Of a stretch of 64,000 nucleotides of DNA, positions 45,709 through 53,189 are shown one piece after another; the first letter of the stretch is position 1, and each line of letters starts with the position of its first letter. Location: contig CANKMT010000007.1 of assembly GCA_947482825.1 (NCBI GenBank), positions 18,072-82,071 on the forward strand, written 5' to 3'. The position numbers and the translations under genes are program-made. The notes beneath the pieces are model-generated. The model did not search any database. It saw only the letters and a list, made by a program, of their open reading frames with translations, and was not told where the DNA came from. The stretch is from Betaproteobacteria bacterium. Lineage in GTDB: Bacteria; Pseudomonadota; Gammaproteobacteria; Burkholderiales; SG8-39.

Positions 45709-48036
45709 TCATTTGCCGTGCAATGCCCGCCAGATCTTCTCCGAGGTCAGCGGCATGTGCAGCGTCTTTGCGCCGCGCTCACCCATGGCGTCAAGCACCG
45801 CGTTGACCGCAGCCGGCATCGCGCCATGGCAACCGGCTTCGCCGACGCCTTTTGCCCCAAGGGGGTTCAACGCGCTCGGCACCGTCTGGTCGAAAGAGGT
45901 TTCCAACTCCGGGATCGCCTCTGCCCTGGGCATCGCGTAGTCCATGAACGAGCCGGTCAGGAGCTGGCCGGTCTCGTCGTACACCGACTGCTCCATGAAG
46001 GCCTGCCCCAATCCCTGGGCGATGCCGCCGTGGACTTGTCCTTCGGCCATCAGCGGGTTCATGACCCGGCCAATGTCGTCCACCGCCGCCAGCCTCGCGA
46101 TCCTTGCCACGCCGGTCTGCGGGTCGATTTCGGCTTCGGCGATCTGGCAGCCGTTCGGCCAGGTCTGTCCGGCGACGGTTTCGAGGTGTTCGATGCGGAT
46201 GCGGCGATCAGGCTGCCGCCCCGCCAGCTCGCCTAGCCCGATCGAGCGGTCCGTGCCGGCGATCCGGAAGCGGCCGTGCGCAAACTCGATGTCGGCCGCC
46301 GCGGCTTCCAATTCCTTCGCCGCCAATTCGCGGCCGGTGTCGATCAGCTTTCGGGTACCCAGCAGCGTCGCGCTGCCGCCCACTTGAAGTGTGCGCGAGC
46401 CGCCTGCGCCGCCGCCGGTTTTCGCGATATCCGTGTCACCCTGGATCACGCGGATCTTGCCGGGGTCGACGCCAAGCAGTTCGGCGACGATCTGCACGTA
46501 CGCGGTCTGAATGCCCTGCCCGATCTGTTGCGTCCCGGAGACAAGCGTTACGCTTCCGTCGTCCGCCACGCTGAGGATGACGTTCTCACTGGTGCGGGCA
46601 CTGCCGGTGATCTCGACGTAGCAAGCAACACCGCGTCCATAAAGGAGACCGGCTTTCCCGGCCGCGGCCTTGCGCGCGGCATAGCCGTCCCAGTCGGCCG
46701 TCTTCATCGCGCCGCGCAGGATCTTGTCGAAGTCCCCGCAGTCGTAGATCGCCCCGGCCGGGTTCTTGTAGGGCATCTGCCCGGCGCTCACCAGGTTCTT
46801 GAGCCGCAGCTCGACCGGATCGACGCCCAGCTCGCGCGCTGCGGTGCTGACCAGGCGCTCGATCAGGTAACCCATTTCGGGCCGTCCGGCACCCCGATAG
46901 GCATCCACCGGCGTGGTGTTGGTGAACAGGATCCGCACCTCGTGGTCGAGCACCGGGATCGCGTAAACGCCCGTGGGCGCGCGCGCGCCCGACATTGCCG
47001 GCACGCAGGCGCCGAAACTCGAAACATAGGCACCGACGTTTGCGAGCGAAGTCATGCGCAGTGCAGTGAACTTGTGCCCCGCATCGAGCGCCAGCTCGGC
47101 CTCGACGACGCTGTCGCGGCCATGCACTTCGGCGAGAAAATTCTCCGAGCGCTCGGCGCGCCACTTGATCGGCCGCTTCAGTGCGCGCGCGGCAAAGAGC
47201 AGGGCGGCGTGCTCCGGATACGCATAGCCGCGGGCGCCGAATCCTCCGCCGATGTCGGTGCAGACGATGCGCAGCTTGTCCTCGTTCACGCCGAACACCT
47301 TGGCCATCTGCCCGCGCACCGTGTGTGTGTTCTGCGTGGGGCAATAAAGTGTGAAACGGTCGTTCTCGAAACTCGCGACCAGCGCGCGCGGCTCGAGCGG
47401 ATTGGCGATCACGCGCTGGTTGACCACGGTGAGCTTCACGACGTGGGCGGCCTTCGCGAATACCGCATCCGCTGCAGACCGGTCGCCCATGCGATAGAGC
47501 GCGGCGATGTTTCCGTACTCAGGCACGAACGCATCGGCCCAATGCACCGGTGCATCGGCGCGCGCGGCTGCCGGGAGGTCGGCATTCGCAGGCAGCGCCT
47601 CCCAATCGATGTCGATCATCTCGGCGGCGTCGCGCGCCTGGTCGCGGGTTTCGGCCACCACCATTGCCACCGCGTCGCCGACAAAGCGCGCCTCGTCCGA
47701 GGTGAGCGCGTTTCGCGGCGGCACCTTCATGTCGGTGCCGTCGGGCCTCTTGTGCATTTGCGTGAACGGCACCGGTCCCATCCCTGCGGCAAGGATGTCG
47801 GCGCCGGTGTAGACCGCGATCACGCCGGGCGTGGCTCGGGCAGCCGAAGTGTCCATCTTTCCGATTCGCGCATGCGCATGGGGCGAGCGGGCGAACGCCG
47901 CATGCGCCTGGCCGGGCAGCGAGACGTCGTCGGTAAAACGGCCCTGTCCCGACAGGAGGCGCGCGTCCTCGACGCGCCGCATCGGCTTGCCGATCCATTG
48001 GCTCGCGCCGGGTTGGACCAAAGATTGTTCGCTCAT
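45709..48036 (-). CDS. Molybdenum hydroxylase large subunit (CoxL/xanthine dehydrogenase family), stand-alone
   Basis: 775 residues from ATG 48036. The N-terminal IGKPMRRVEDARLLSGQGRFTDD is typical of CoxL-type subunits; the active-site loop VDAYRGAGRPE is the AYRGAGR form, not the AYRCSFR of true form I CO dehydrogenase; GVGEAGCHGA carries the molybdenum-facing glutamate. It binds the molybdopterin cofactor and hydroxylates an aldehyde or heterocycle. The FAD (CoxM) and 2Fe-2S (CoxS) partners, normally in the same operon, are absent on both sides. Confidence 0.88.
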   Translation of the reverse strand: MSEQSLVQPGASQWIGKPMRRVEDARLLSGQGRFTDDVSLPGQAHAAFARSPHAHARIGKMDTSAARATPGVIAVYTGADILAAGMGPVPFTQMHKRPDGTDMKVPPRNALTSDEARFVGDAVAMVVAETRDQARDAAEMIDIDWEALPANADLPAAARADAPVHWADAFVPEYGNIAALYRMGDRSAADAVFAKAAHVVKLTVVNQRVIANPLEPRALVASFENDRFTLYCPTQNTHTVRGQMAKVFGVNEDKLRIVCTDIGGGFGARGYAYPEHAALLFAARALKRPIKWRAERSENFLAEVHGRDSVVEAELALDAGHKFTALRMTSLANVGAYVSSFGACVPAMSGARAPTGVYAIPVLDHEVRILFTNTTPVDAYRGAGRPEMGYLIERLVSTAARELGVDPVELRLKNLVSAGQMPYKNPAGAIYDCGDFDKILRGAMKTADWDGYAARKAAAGKAGLLYGRGVACYVEITGSARTSENVILSVADDGSVTLVSGTQQIGQGIQTAYVQIVAELLGVDPGKIRVIQGDTDIAKTGGGAGGSRTLQVGGSATLLGTRKLIDTGRELAAKELEAAAADIEFAHGRFRIAGTDRSIGLGELAGRQPDRRIRIEHLETVAGQTWPNGCQIAEAEIDPQTGVARIARLAAVDDIGRVMNPLMAEGQVHGGIAQGLGQAFMEQSVYDETGQLLTGSFMDYAMPRAEAIPELETSFDQTVPSALNPLGAKGVGEAGCHGAMPAAVNAVLDAMGERGAKTLHMPLTSEKIWRALHGK

Positions 48037-48111
48037 CGCCTTGGGAGTCTCCGTTGTGGGTGGGCCGCGCCAACGGCCCGGCGCGATCGGTCTATGATTG
48101 CGCGACCCATT

Positions 48112-48198
48112 ATGGCAAAAGATCCTCCCGATGAGCACCTGCGGTTTCGAGGGGAAGGCCCCACCGTCCAGGCAGGCCCGCCGACCCATTTCCGGTAA
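48112..48198 (+). CDS. Possible 28-residue peptide upstream of the cNMP-FHA gene
   Basis: ATG 48112 opens a 28-codon frame (MAKDPPDEHLRFRGEGPTVQ, then AGPPTHFR) ending at 48198. A TATGAT box (48093-48098) lies 13 bases upstream, but no ribosome site. It may be a leader peptide, or simply the 5' untranslated region of the cNMP-FHA gene that starts at 48268. Confidence 0.2.
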   Translation: MAKDPPDEHLRFRGEGPTVQAGPPTHFR

Positions 48199-48267
48199 GG
48201 GAGGGTTTTGGCCCACAATTGCGGTGCGGGCGCGGGCGGGGTCGCGTCGCAGGGGAGCAAACCGTTC

Positions 48268-49029
48268 ATGATGAATGCGTACCAGCCTGGCGAGTTGATC
48301 TTCGTCCAGGGTCAGGCGAGCGAATGCGTGTACCTGATCGAGTCGGGCGAGATCGAGCTGCTCGAGAGCACCGACGACATGCGCACGATCCGGATTGCAA
48401 AGCTCATCAAGGGCGACCTGCTGGGGGAAATGGCGCTGATCGACGAGCGGCCGCGGGCTTTCACGGCGCGCGCTGTCACCGAAACCACTGTGTCGATCGT
48501 ATCGCGCGAGCAGTTCGTGAAGCTTATGTTTCGCGATCCCGCCGAAGGCCTGAGGTACCTGGGCGCGTTCTTCGAGCGCCTGCGCTCGACGACAAAGGCC
48601 CCCGGCACGCAGGGCTCCAAGGAAACCGAAAAGGAAGCGGAAAAGACTTACTCGGCCCACATCCGCATCATGCCGCTCACCAACACGGCCAAGAAAGCGA
48701 TCTCGGAGGACGGTATGATCGTTACGCGCTTTCCTTTTCGCGTGGGACGCGAGCCGCCCGAAGGCAAGTCGCGCCTCTCAAGCAACGACCTCGGCATGCC
48801 CGACACCGAGCCCTACCAGGTCTCGCGCGAGCACTTCTCGATCGAAGTCGATGCCGAAGGCGTGATCCTCTACGACCGCGGCAGCCTCCACGGCACGATC
48901 GTCAATGGCAACCAGATCGGCGGCGACCGCGTGATCGGCTCGGTGCGCCTGCAGCCCGGCGGCAACGAGATCATCGCCGGGGAAGCGGACTCGCCGTTCC
49001 GGTTCTCGGTGCAGGTCACCTTGGGCTAG
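48268..49029 (+). CDS. Cyclic-nucleotide-binding domain fused to an FHA domain
   Basis: 253 residues from ATG 48268 (AGGGGAG upstream). Residues about 4-108 form a cNMP-binding barrel: YQPGELIFVQGQASECVYLI and the phosphate cassette GDLLGEMALIDERPRAFTARA with E54 and R63. A charged linker (about 110-128) leads to an FHA domain (about 131-250) with GRE (160-162), VSREHF (S186, R187, H189) and LHGT. There is no HTH, so it is not a Crp-type regulator. It should bind cAMP or cGMP and a phosphothreonine partner. The cyclase-FHA gene 24 kb away may make its ligand. Its stop shares CTAG with the convergent CMD gene. Confidence 0.85.
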   Translation: MMNAYQPGELIFVQGQASECVYLIESGEIELLESTDDMRTIRIAKLIKGDLLGEMALIDERPRAFTARAVTETTVSIVSREQFVKLMFRDPAEGLRYLGAFFERLRSTTKAPGTQGSKETEKEAEKTYSAHIRIMPLTNTAKKAISEDGMIVTRFPFRVGREPPEGKSRLSSNDLGMPDTEPYQVSREHFSIEVDAEGVILYDRGSLHGTIVNGNQIGGDRVIGSVRLQPGGNEIIAGEADSPFRFSVQVTLG

Positions 49030-49604
49030 ACGGGTCCGCCAGATCCCTTGGTCGACGGCAGGGCGCCGGGCAGGAAATCGTCCAGCGGCACGCCGAAACT
49101 GTTGAGCGCCCACGACACCAGGTTGTACTGCCCGATGGTGAACACCACATCCATCATCTGCTCCGTGCTATAGGCGGCGCTGAGCGTCGCCCACGTCGCG
49201 TCGGAGACGACCGAGTTCTCGAACAAGTCATCCGCCGCTCGGAGGAGCGCCGCTTCGTGCGCGTTCCAGCCTCCTTTGGGGCCGGCCTTGATCGCCTCGA
49301 TTTCGGCCTCGCTGATGCCGCCGCGCTTGGCGATCTCCACGTGCTGGGCCCATTCGTATTCGGCCTGGTTCAGCCAGCCGATTCGCAGGATGAGGAGTTC
49401 GCGCTCGCGCAGGGGCAGGGTTTGCTTTTGCAACACGTGCCCGGCGAAAACGGTCCAGCGCCGTGTCAGCGCCGGATGATGCATCAACACGCGAAAGAGG
49501 TTCAGGTCGCGCCCCGCGAAACGGTTCTTGGCCGCGGTCGCGGCGTCTTCGCCTTCCAGTTCACTGAGGTCGCGAAAGGCGATGCGCTGCTTGCGTTTGA
49601 TCAT
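49026..49604 (-). CDS. Carboxymuconolactone decarboxylase (AhpD-like) family protein
   Basis: 192 residues from ATG 49604, preferred over ATG 49616 because GGAGG lies five bases before it. The family core LPLRERELLILRIGWLNQAEYEWAQHVEIAKRGG contains the E and H positions of CMD proteins, but the CXXC of peroxidase-active AhpD is missing (N-Q-A-E-Y-E instead), so a lactone-decarboxylase-like or structural role is more likely. Convergent with the cNMP-FHA gene and divergent from an amidohydrolase gene. Confidence 0.83.
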   Translation of the reverse strand: MIKRKQRIAFRDLSELEGEDAATAAKNRFAGRDLNLFRVLMHHPALTRRWTVFAGHVLQKQTLPLRERELLILRIGWLNQAEYEWAQHVEIAKRGGISEAEIEAIKAGPKGGWNAHEAALLRAADDLFENSVVSDATWATLSAAYSTEQMMDVVFTIGQYNLVSWALNSFGVPLDDFLPGALPSTKGSGGPV

Positions 49605-49652
49605 CCAGGCCTCCATGCGTTGAAGTCGCCGCAGTTTACCTGTGGCCCGACC

Positions 49653-49658
49653 TACAAT
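49653..49658 (+). promoter_or_regulatory. Candidate -10 element for a leaderless transcript
   Basis: TACAAT ends five bases before ATG 49664 of the amidohydrolase gene. There is no Shine-Dalgarno sequence between, and the -35 region is weak. Confidence 0.4.
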
Positions 49659-49663
49659 AGGCC

Positions 49664-51343
49664 ATGGAAATCGCCGACCTGATCCTCGTCAACGGGCGCA
49701 TCCACACGCTCGATGCGCAAGACCGCACCGTCGAGGCACTCGTGGTCAAGGGAGAAACGATTGTGGTCGCGGGCGAAACAGGCGCCTTGCTCGCGATGCG
49801 CGGTCCGAAGACGCGCGTACTTAACCTCGCCGGGCGGACGGTCGTCCCCGGTTTCTACGATGCGCATCCGCACCTGGACCGCATGGGCCTGCGCGACCTG
49901 TGCGGGGTGAAGATCGCCCACTGCAAGTCGGTGGCCGAAATCTGCGCGGCTATTCGTGAAGCGGCCGCGCACACACCGCGGGGCGAATGGATCGTCACGC
50001 TGCCGATGGGCGCGCCACCGGAGGACTATGTCTTCGAAGCCCGCCAGTTGAAAGAGGGGCGCTTTCCAGACCGCCATGACCTCGATCGCGCGGCTCCGGA
50101 CAATCCGGTCTACATCCGCTCCCCGTGGGGCTGGTGGAGCCGCCTGCCGCTGCCCTCGGTGGCGAATACGCGTGCGCTTGCCGCCGCCGGCATCACCCGC
50201 GACACGCAGCCGCCGCAGAAAGTCGAGATCGTGAAGGACTCGGCGGGCGAGCCGACCGGCCTGTTCCTGGAGCGCAACTGGGCCCCGATCCTCGAATACA
50301 CGCTGTTCGAGTGCGTGCCGCGCTTTACCTACGAGGACCGTTACGCCGGGCTGAAATACGCGGTGCTCGCAAGTAGCGCGGCCGGCACCACGGCGGCCTT
50401 CGAAGGCCACGGGGTCACGCCGCAGGTGATCGACGCCTACCGGCGCCTGGAAGCGGCCGGCGAACTCACGCTGCGCATGCAGCTACCGCTCTCGGTGCCG
50501 AGCGCCGCGTTCGGCGACCGCAAGATCGGGGAGATGCTCGCGCACTGGGCGTCGAGACTGGCCGGCCGCGGCGGCGACGCCGGCGCCCTAGGGTTGCTCC
50601 GCGAAGAGGGGCTATGCCTCGACGTCGCCGACCCGAACTCGGCGCGCATCATCGCGCGCGGCTACCCGTACGAGCAGTGGGCCGGACACTTCTACCAGTC
50701 CTTGCCGCACGAGCGGCTCGTCGCACTCGGCCTGGAAGCCGCCCGGCTCGGCATTCGCGTGGCAACACTCGTCTGCTACGAGTTGGAACGCGTGCTGTGC
50801 GCTTTCGAGGAGATCGACGCGCAGGTGCCGATCCGCGACAAACGGTGGGTGGCCGTGCATGTGACCGAAGCGAATCCCGAACAGATCCGGCGCATCAAGG
50901 CGCTGGGGCTGGTGGCGACCGTGACGCCCGGCTTCATGTACATGGCGAAGGATCGCTTCAACCTTCAGGCGCTCGGCGCGCTCGGCACCCCGATCCGGCA
51001 GTTGCTCGACGCGGGTGTCCCGGTGGCGCTCTCGACCGACGGCGTGCCGCATTCGATGCTTTTTGCGCTCTGGGAGGCTCTTGCCCGCTGGGACAACGAC
51101 GGCAAGCAGAAGCTCGGCGAGGCGAACCTGTCGCGAACCGAGGCGCTGCGTCTGGCCACCGTGGCCGGGCATTACCTCACTTGGGACGAAGACACGCGCG
51201 GGCCGCTGACGCCAGGCATGGCCGCGGATTTTGTCGTGCTTGGAGAAGATCCGCTGACCTGCGAACTGGACGGCATCAGGCACATCGCGGTCGAGCGCAC
51301 GTTCGTTGCCGGGCACCAGGTGCATGGCGAGCGCATCGACTGA
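49664..51343 (+). CDS. Amidohydrolase family protein (YtcJ-like)
   Basis: 559 residues. N-terminal DLILVNGRIHTLDAQDRTVEALVVKG and VVPGFYDAHPHLDRMG (metal HxH) are classical of the metal-dependent hydrolases; later ALSTDGVPHSMLFALWEALA and GPLTPGMAADFVVLGEDPL complete the barrel and the composite beta-sandwich. YtcJ-like members hydrolyse N-substituted amides or carry unknown activities. It stands alone behind a probable leaderless promoter. Confidence 0.87.
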   Translation: MEIADLILVNGRIHTLDAQDRTVEALVVKGETIVVAGETGALLAMRGPKTRVLNLAGRTVVPGFYDAHPHLDRMGLRDLCGVKIAHCKSVAEICAAIREAAAHTPRGEWIVTLPMGAPPEDYVFEARQLKEGRFPDRHDLDRAAPDNPVYIRSPWGWWSRLPLPSVANTRALAAAGITRDTQPPQKVEIVKDSAGEPTGLFLERNWAPILEYTLFECVPRFTYEDRYAGLKYAVLASSAAGTTAAFEGHGVTPQVIDAYRRLEAAGELTLRMQLPLSVPSAAFGDRKIGEMLAHWASRLAGRGGDAGALGLLREEGLCLDVADPNSARIIARGYPYEQWAGHFYQSLPHERLVALGLEAARLGIRVATLVCYELERVLCAFEEIDAQVPIRDKRWVAVHVTEANPEQIRRIKALGLVATVTPGFMYMAKDRFNLQALGALGTPIRQLLDAGVPVALSTDGVPHSMLFALWEALARWDNDGKQKLGEANLSRTEALRLATVAGHYLTWDEDTRGPLTPGMAADFVVLGEDPLTCELDGIRHIAVERTFVAGHQVHGERID

Positions 51344-51370
51344 CCAGCGGGTTCGAACCTCATTTGCTCC

Positions 51371-51793
51371 CTAGGCGCGAAGCCGCGGCTTGGGCCACTC
51401 CGGACTGAGGAAACGTTGGATCTCGAGCAAATAACCGTCAGGATCGCGGAAGAAGCAGTTGTAGATCCGGTAAGTCTCGTTTTCCTTTGGCACCTTCTCG
51501 AAAACTACGCCTTTCGCGGTGAGCCGTTGGTACCAATCGTCGACGTCCTGCGTGACGAAGGTGAGGATCACCCCCAGCGGCGCGCGGTCGGGCGACGGCG
51601 CTTGCTGCACGGCCGAAGCCTTGCAAATCCCGAGGAACGCATCCCCTGAAGCCACCCGGTAGATTCGCGCCAGCCCCTGGTCGAGGACGAGCGGCAACCC
51701 GAGCGTCTCGCCATAGAAGCGGTAGCTGGCTTCGGTGTCCCGCACATAGAGAAAAGTAACCTGCTGCTCGAACGGGGCTGGCGCAATACTCAT
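51371..51793 (-). CDS. VOC family (glyoxalase/bleomycin-resistance-like) protein
   Basis: 140 residues from ATG 51793. The domain opens QVTFLYVRDTEASYRFYGETLGLPLVLDQG and ends CFFRDPDGYLLEIQRF, where E is the usual metal ligand. One VOC module pair is complete. Its start is two bases from the stop of the PEP mutase-like gene upstream, so the two are co-transcribed. The substrate is unknown. Confidence 0.83.
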   Translation of the reverse strand: MSIAPAPFEQQVTFLYVRDTEASYRFYGETLGLPLVLDQGLARIYRVASGDAFLGICKASAVQQAPSPDRAPLGVILTFVTQDVDDWYQRLTAKGVVFEKVPKENETYRIYNCFFRDPDGYLLEIQRFLSPEWPKPRLRA

Positions 51794-51795
51794 CT

Positions 51796-52623
51796 TCAGC
51801 CCAGCAGTTTCTTGAGTTCCGCCCCGCTGGTCGCACCATTGGCCCACAAGAACGTGCCGGGCGCCTGCATCTCGCGCCCAGCAGCCATCAGCGCACCGAT
51901 CGCCGCACGTGCAAGCGCCCCTCCGGTGCTGATGCGCCGCGCGCCGGCCTCGGCCAACTGCGCCACTGTCGTGTGGTGCAAGCCGGTCATATTGACGTTG
52001 ACCGGCTTCTTCAACGCCGAGCAGACGCGTCGCAATTCTTCCAGCGTCTTGAGGCCCGGCGCGTAGAGAACGTCCGCCCCGGCAGCCTCAAAAGCCTGCA
52101 GGCGGCGGATGATGTCGTCATGGTCGGTCGTGCCATGAAGCAGCCCGTCGGCCCGCGCGGCGAACATGAACTTGAACGGCAGCGTCCTGATGGCTTCGGC
52201 CGCGGCCTGAACACGCTCGACCGCGTGCGTGAGGTCGTAGGTCGGCTTGGCCGGGTCGCCGCTGAAATCCTCGATCGAGCCGCCGACCAGTCCGGCTTCG
52301 GCGCCACGCACCAAGGCGTTGGCCGCAGTCTTCGGATCGTCGGCATAGCCGTTTTCCAGGTCCGCACTAACCGGCAGGCTGGTGGAAGCGCACAACACAC
52401 GGCAATGTTCGATCATGTCGTCGAGCCCTACCTGCCCGTCGAGCTTGCCGAGGGAAAACGCGTAGCCGGCGCTCGTCGTGGCCAGCGCCTTAAAGTCGAG
52501 CGCCTCCAGCAGCCGCGCCGAGCCCGGGTCCCACGGATTCGGGATCACGAAGATCTCCGGGCCGGCATGCAGCGCATGGAAGCGTTGCGCCTTTTCCGCC
52601 TGCGTGATCTTCGCTGCTGCCAT
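51796..52623 (-). CDS. Isocitrate lyase/PEP mutase family protein
   Basis: 275 residues. The (beta/alpha)8 fold is seen in FVIPNPWDPGSARLLEALDFKALATTSAG, VSADLENGYADDP (metal-binding D and E) and GGSIEDFSGD; the KKCGH-type catalytic cysteine motif of isocitrate and methylisocitrate lyases is absent, so it is nearer to PEP mutase/oxaloacetase-like proteins. It may split or rearrange a small C-C or C-P bonded acid. Operon with the VOC gene. Confidence 0.85.
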   Translation of the reverse strand: MAAAKITQAEKAQRFHALHAGPEIFVIPNPWDPGSARLLEALDFKALATTSAGYAFSLGKLDGQVGLDDMIEHCRVLCASTSLPVSADLENGYADDPKTAANALVRGAEAGLVGGSIEDFSGDPAKPTYDLTHAVERVQAAAEAIRTLPFKFMFAARADGLLHGTTDHDDIIRRLQAFEAAGADVLYAPGLKTLEELRRVCSALKKPVNVNMTGLHHTTVAQLAEAGARRISTGGALARAAIGALMAAGREMQAPGTFLWANGATSGAELKKLLG

Positions 52624-52698
52624 TCAAGCCTCCGGGTACGTTTGCGGGAACGCTATGGTACGTTCATCGCCCCGCTTCCACTGTCGCAGGACATCGCC

Positions 52699-52902
52699 AT
52701 GGTTATTCCAGGCAAATACCGTCACTACAAAGGCAACGACTACGAGGTGATCGGGATCGCCACGCATTCGGAGACCCGGGAGCAGGTGGTGGTCTATCGC
52801 CCGCTTTACGGCGAAGGCGCACTGTGGGTGCGGCCGTTGGTGATGTTCATGGAGGACGTGACCGTCGACGGAAAGCAAATGCCGAGGTTTGCCCGCCTCT
52901 GA
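52699..52902 (+). CDS. DUF1653 family protein
   Basis: 67 residues, a typical length. IPGKYRHYKGNDYEVIGIATHSETREQVVVYRPLYG and LWVRPLVMFMEDV are the conserved DUF1653 pattern, a small all-beta protein of unknown function. ATG 52699 has a weak AGGA upstream. It lies just before the promoter of the DEAD-box helicase gene. Confidence 0.85.
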   Translation: MVIPGKYRHYKGNDYEVIGIATHSETREQVVVYRPLYGEGALWVRPLVMFMEDVTVDGKQMPRFARL

Positions 52903-52919
52903 CCGGCCCGAGATTGTGC

Positions 52920-52948
52920 TTGGCGGGAAGCCCGCCACCCCGTATACT
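52920..52948 (+). promoter_or_regulatory. Sigma70 promoter of the DEAD-box helicase gene, with an embedded palindrome
   Basis: TTGGCG (52920-52925), 17-base spacer, TATACT (52943-52948). A perfect TGGCGGG/CCCGCCA hairpin (52921-52937) overlaps the -35 box and spacer; it may be an operator or the terminator of the DUF1653 gene. Transcription would start near 52955, giving a leader of about 235 bases. Confidence 0.55.
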
Positions 52949-52954
52949 TCGTTT

Positions 52955-53189
52955 GTGCGATGCAGCAACCGTGAAAGCTGCGCGCAAGTTCATCGTCCCT
53001 GACCTCCCCCGGAAGACGCTTCACCTCTTCCTGCTGCGTTCCTGCTGTTAAGCCCACATGGGAACAGGAGAACCTCACGGTTCCCCCGTTACCTCCTCCC
53101 TAAGGCTTCCCCTCAAGGATTGCGATTCGGTTGGCGCCGGTGTTTTGGCATTCCCAATCGAACTACGTCCCCACAGGACAGGAGCAGCT
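52955..53189 (+). promoter_or_regulatory. Long structured 5' leader of the DEAD-box helicase gene
   Basis: The leader has no credible gene. It contains an anti-Shine-Dalgarno CCTCCT (53092-53097) that can pair with the AGGAG (53180-53184) that serves ATG 53190, further pyrimidine-rich stretches, and two competing stems: GAACC/GGTTC (53070-53083), or GGGAAC (53060-53065) with GTTCCC (53080-53085). This suggests control by RNA structure, as is known for cold-induced helicase mRNAs. Folding is inferred by eye. Confidence 0.45.

Noticed and set aside
46276..48198. A 640-codon open frame on the plus strand opposite the CoxL gene
   Set aside because: It is antisense to a strongly conserved molybdenum hydroxylase, its translation is arginine/histidine-rich without any domain, and such long shadow frames are expected at this GC content.
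51347..51360. GGGTTCGAACCT, resembling a tRNA T-arm
   Set aside because: There is no acceptor stem, anticodon arm or D-arm around it, and it lies in a short gap after the amidohydrolase stop.
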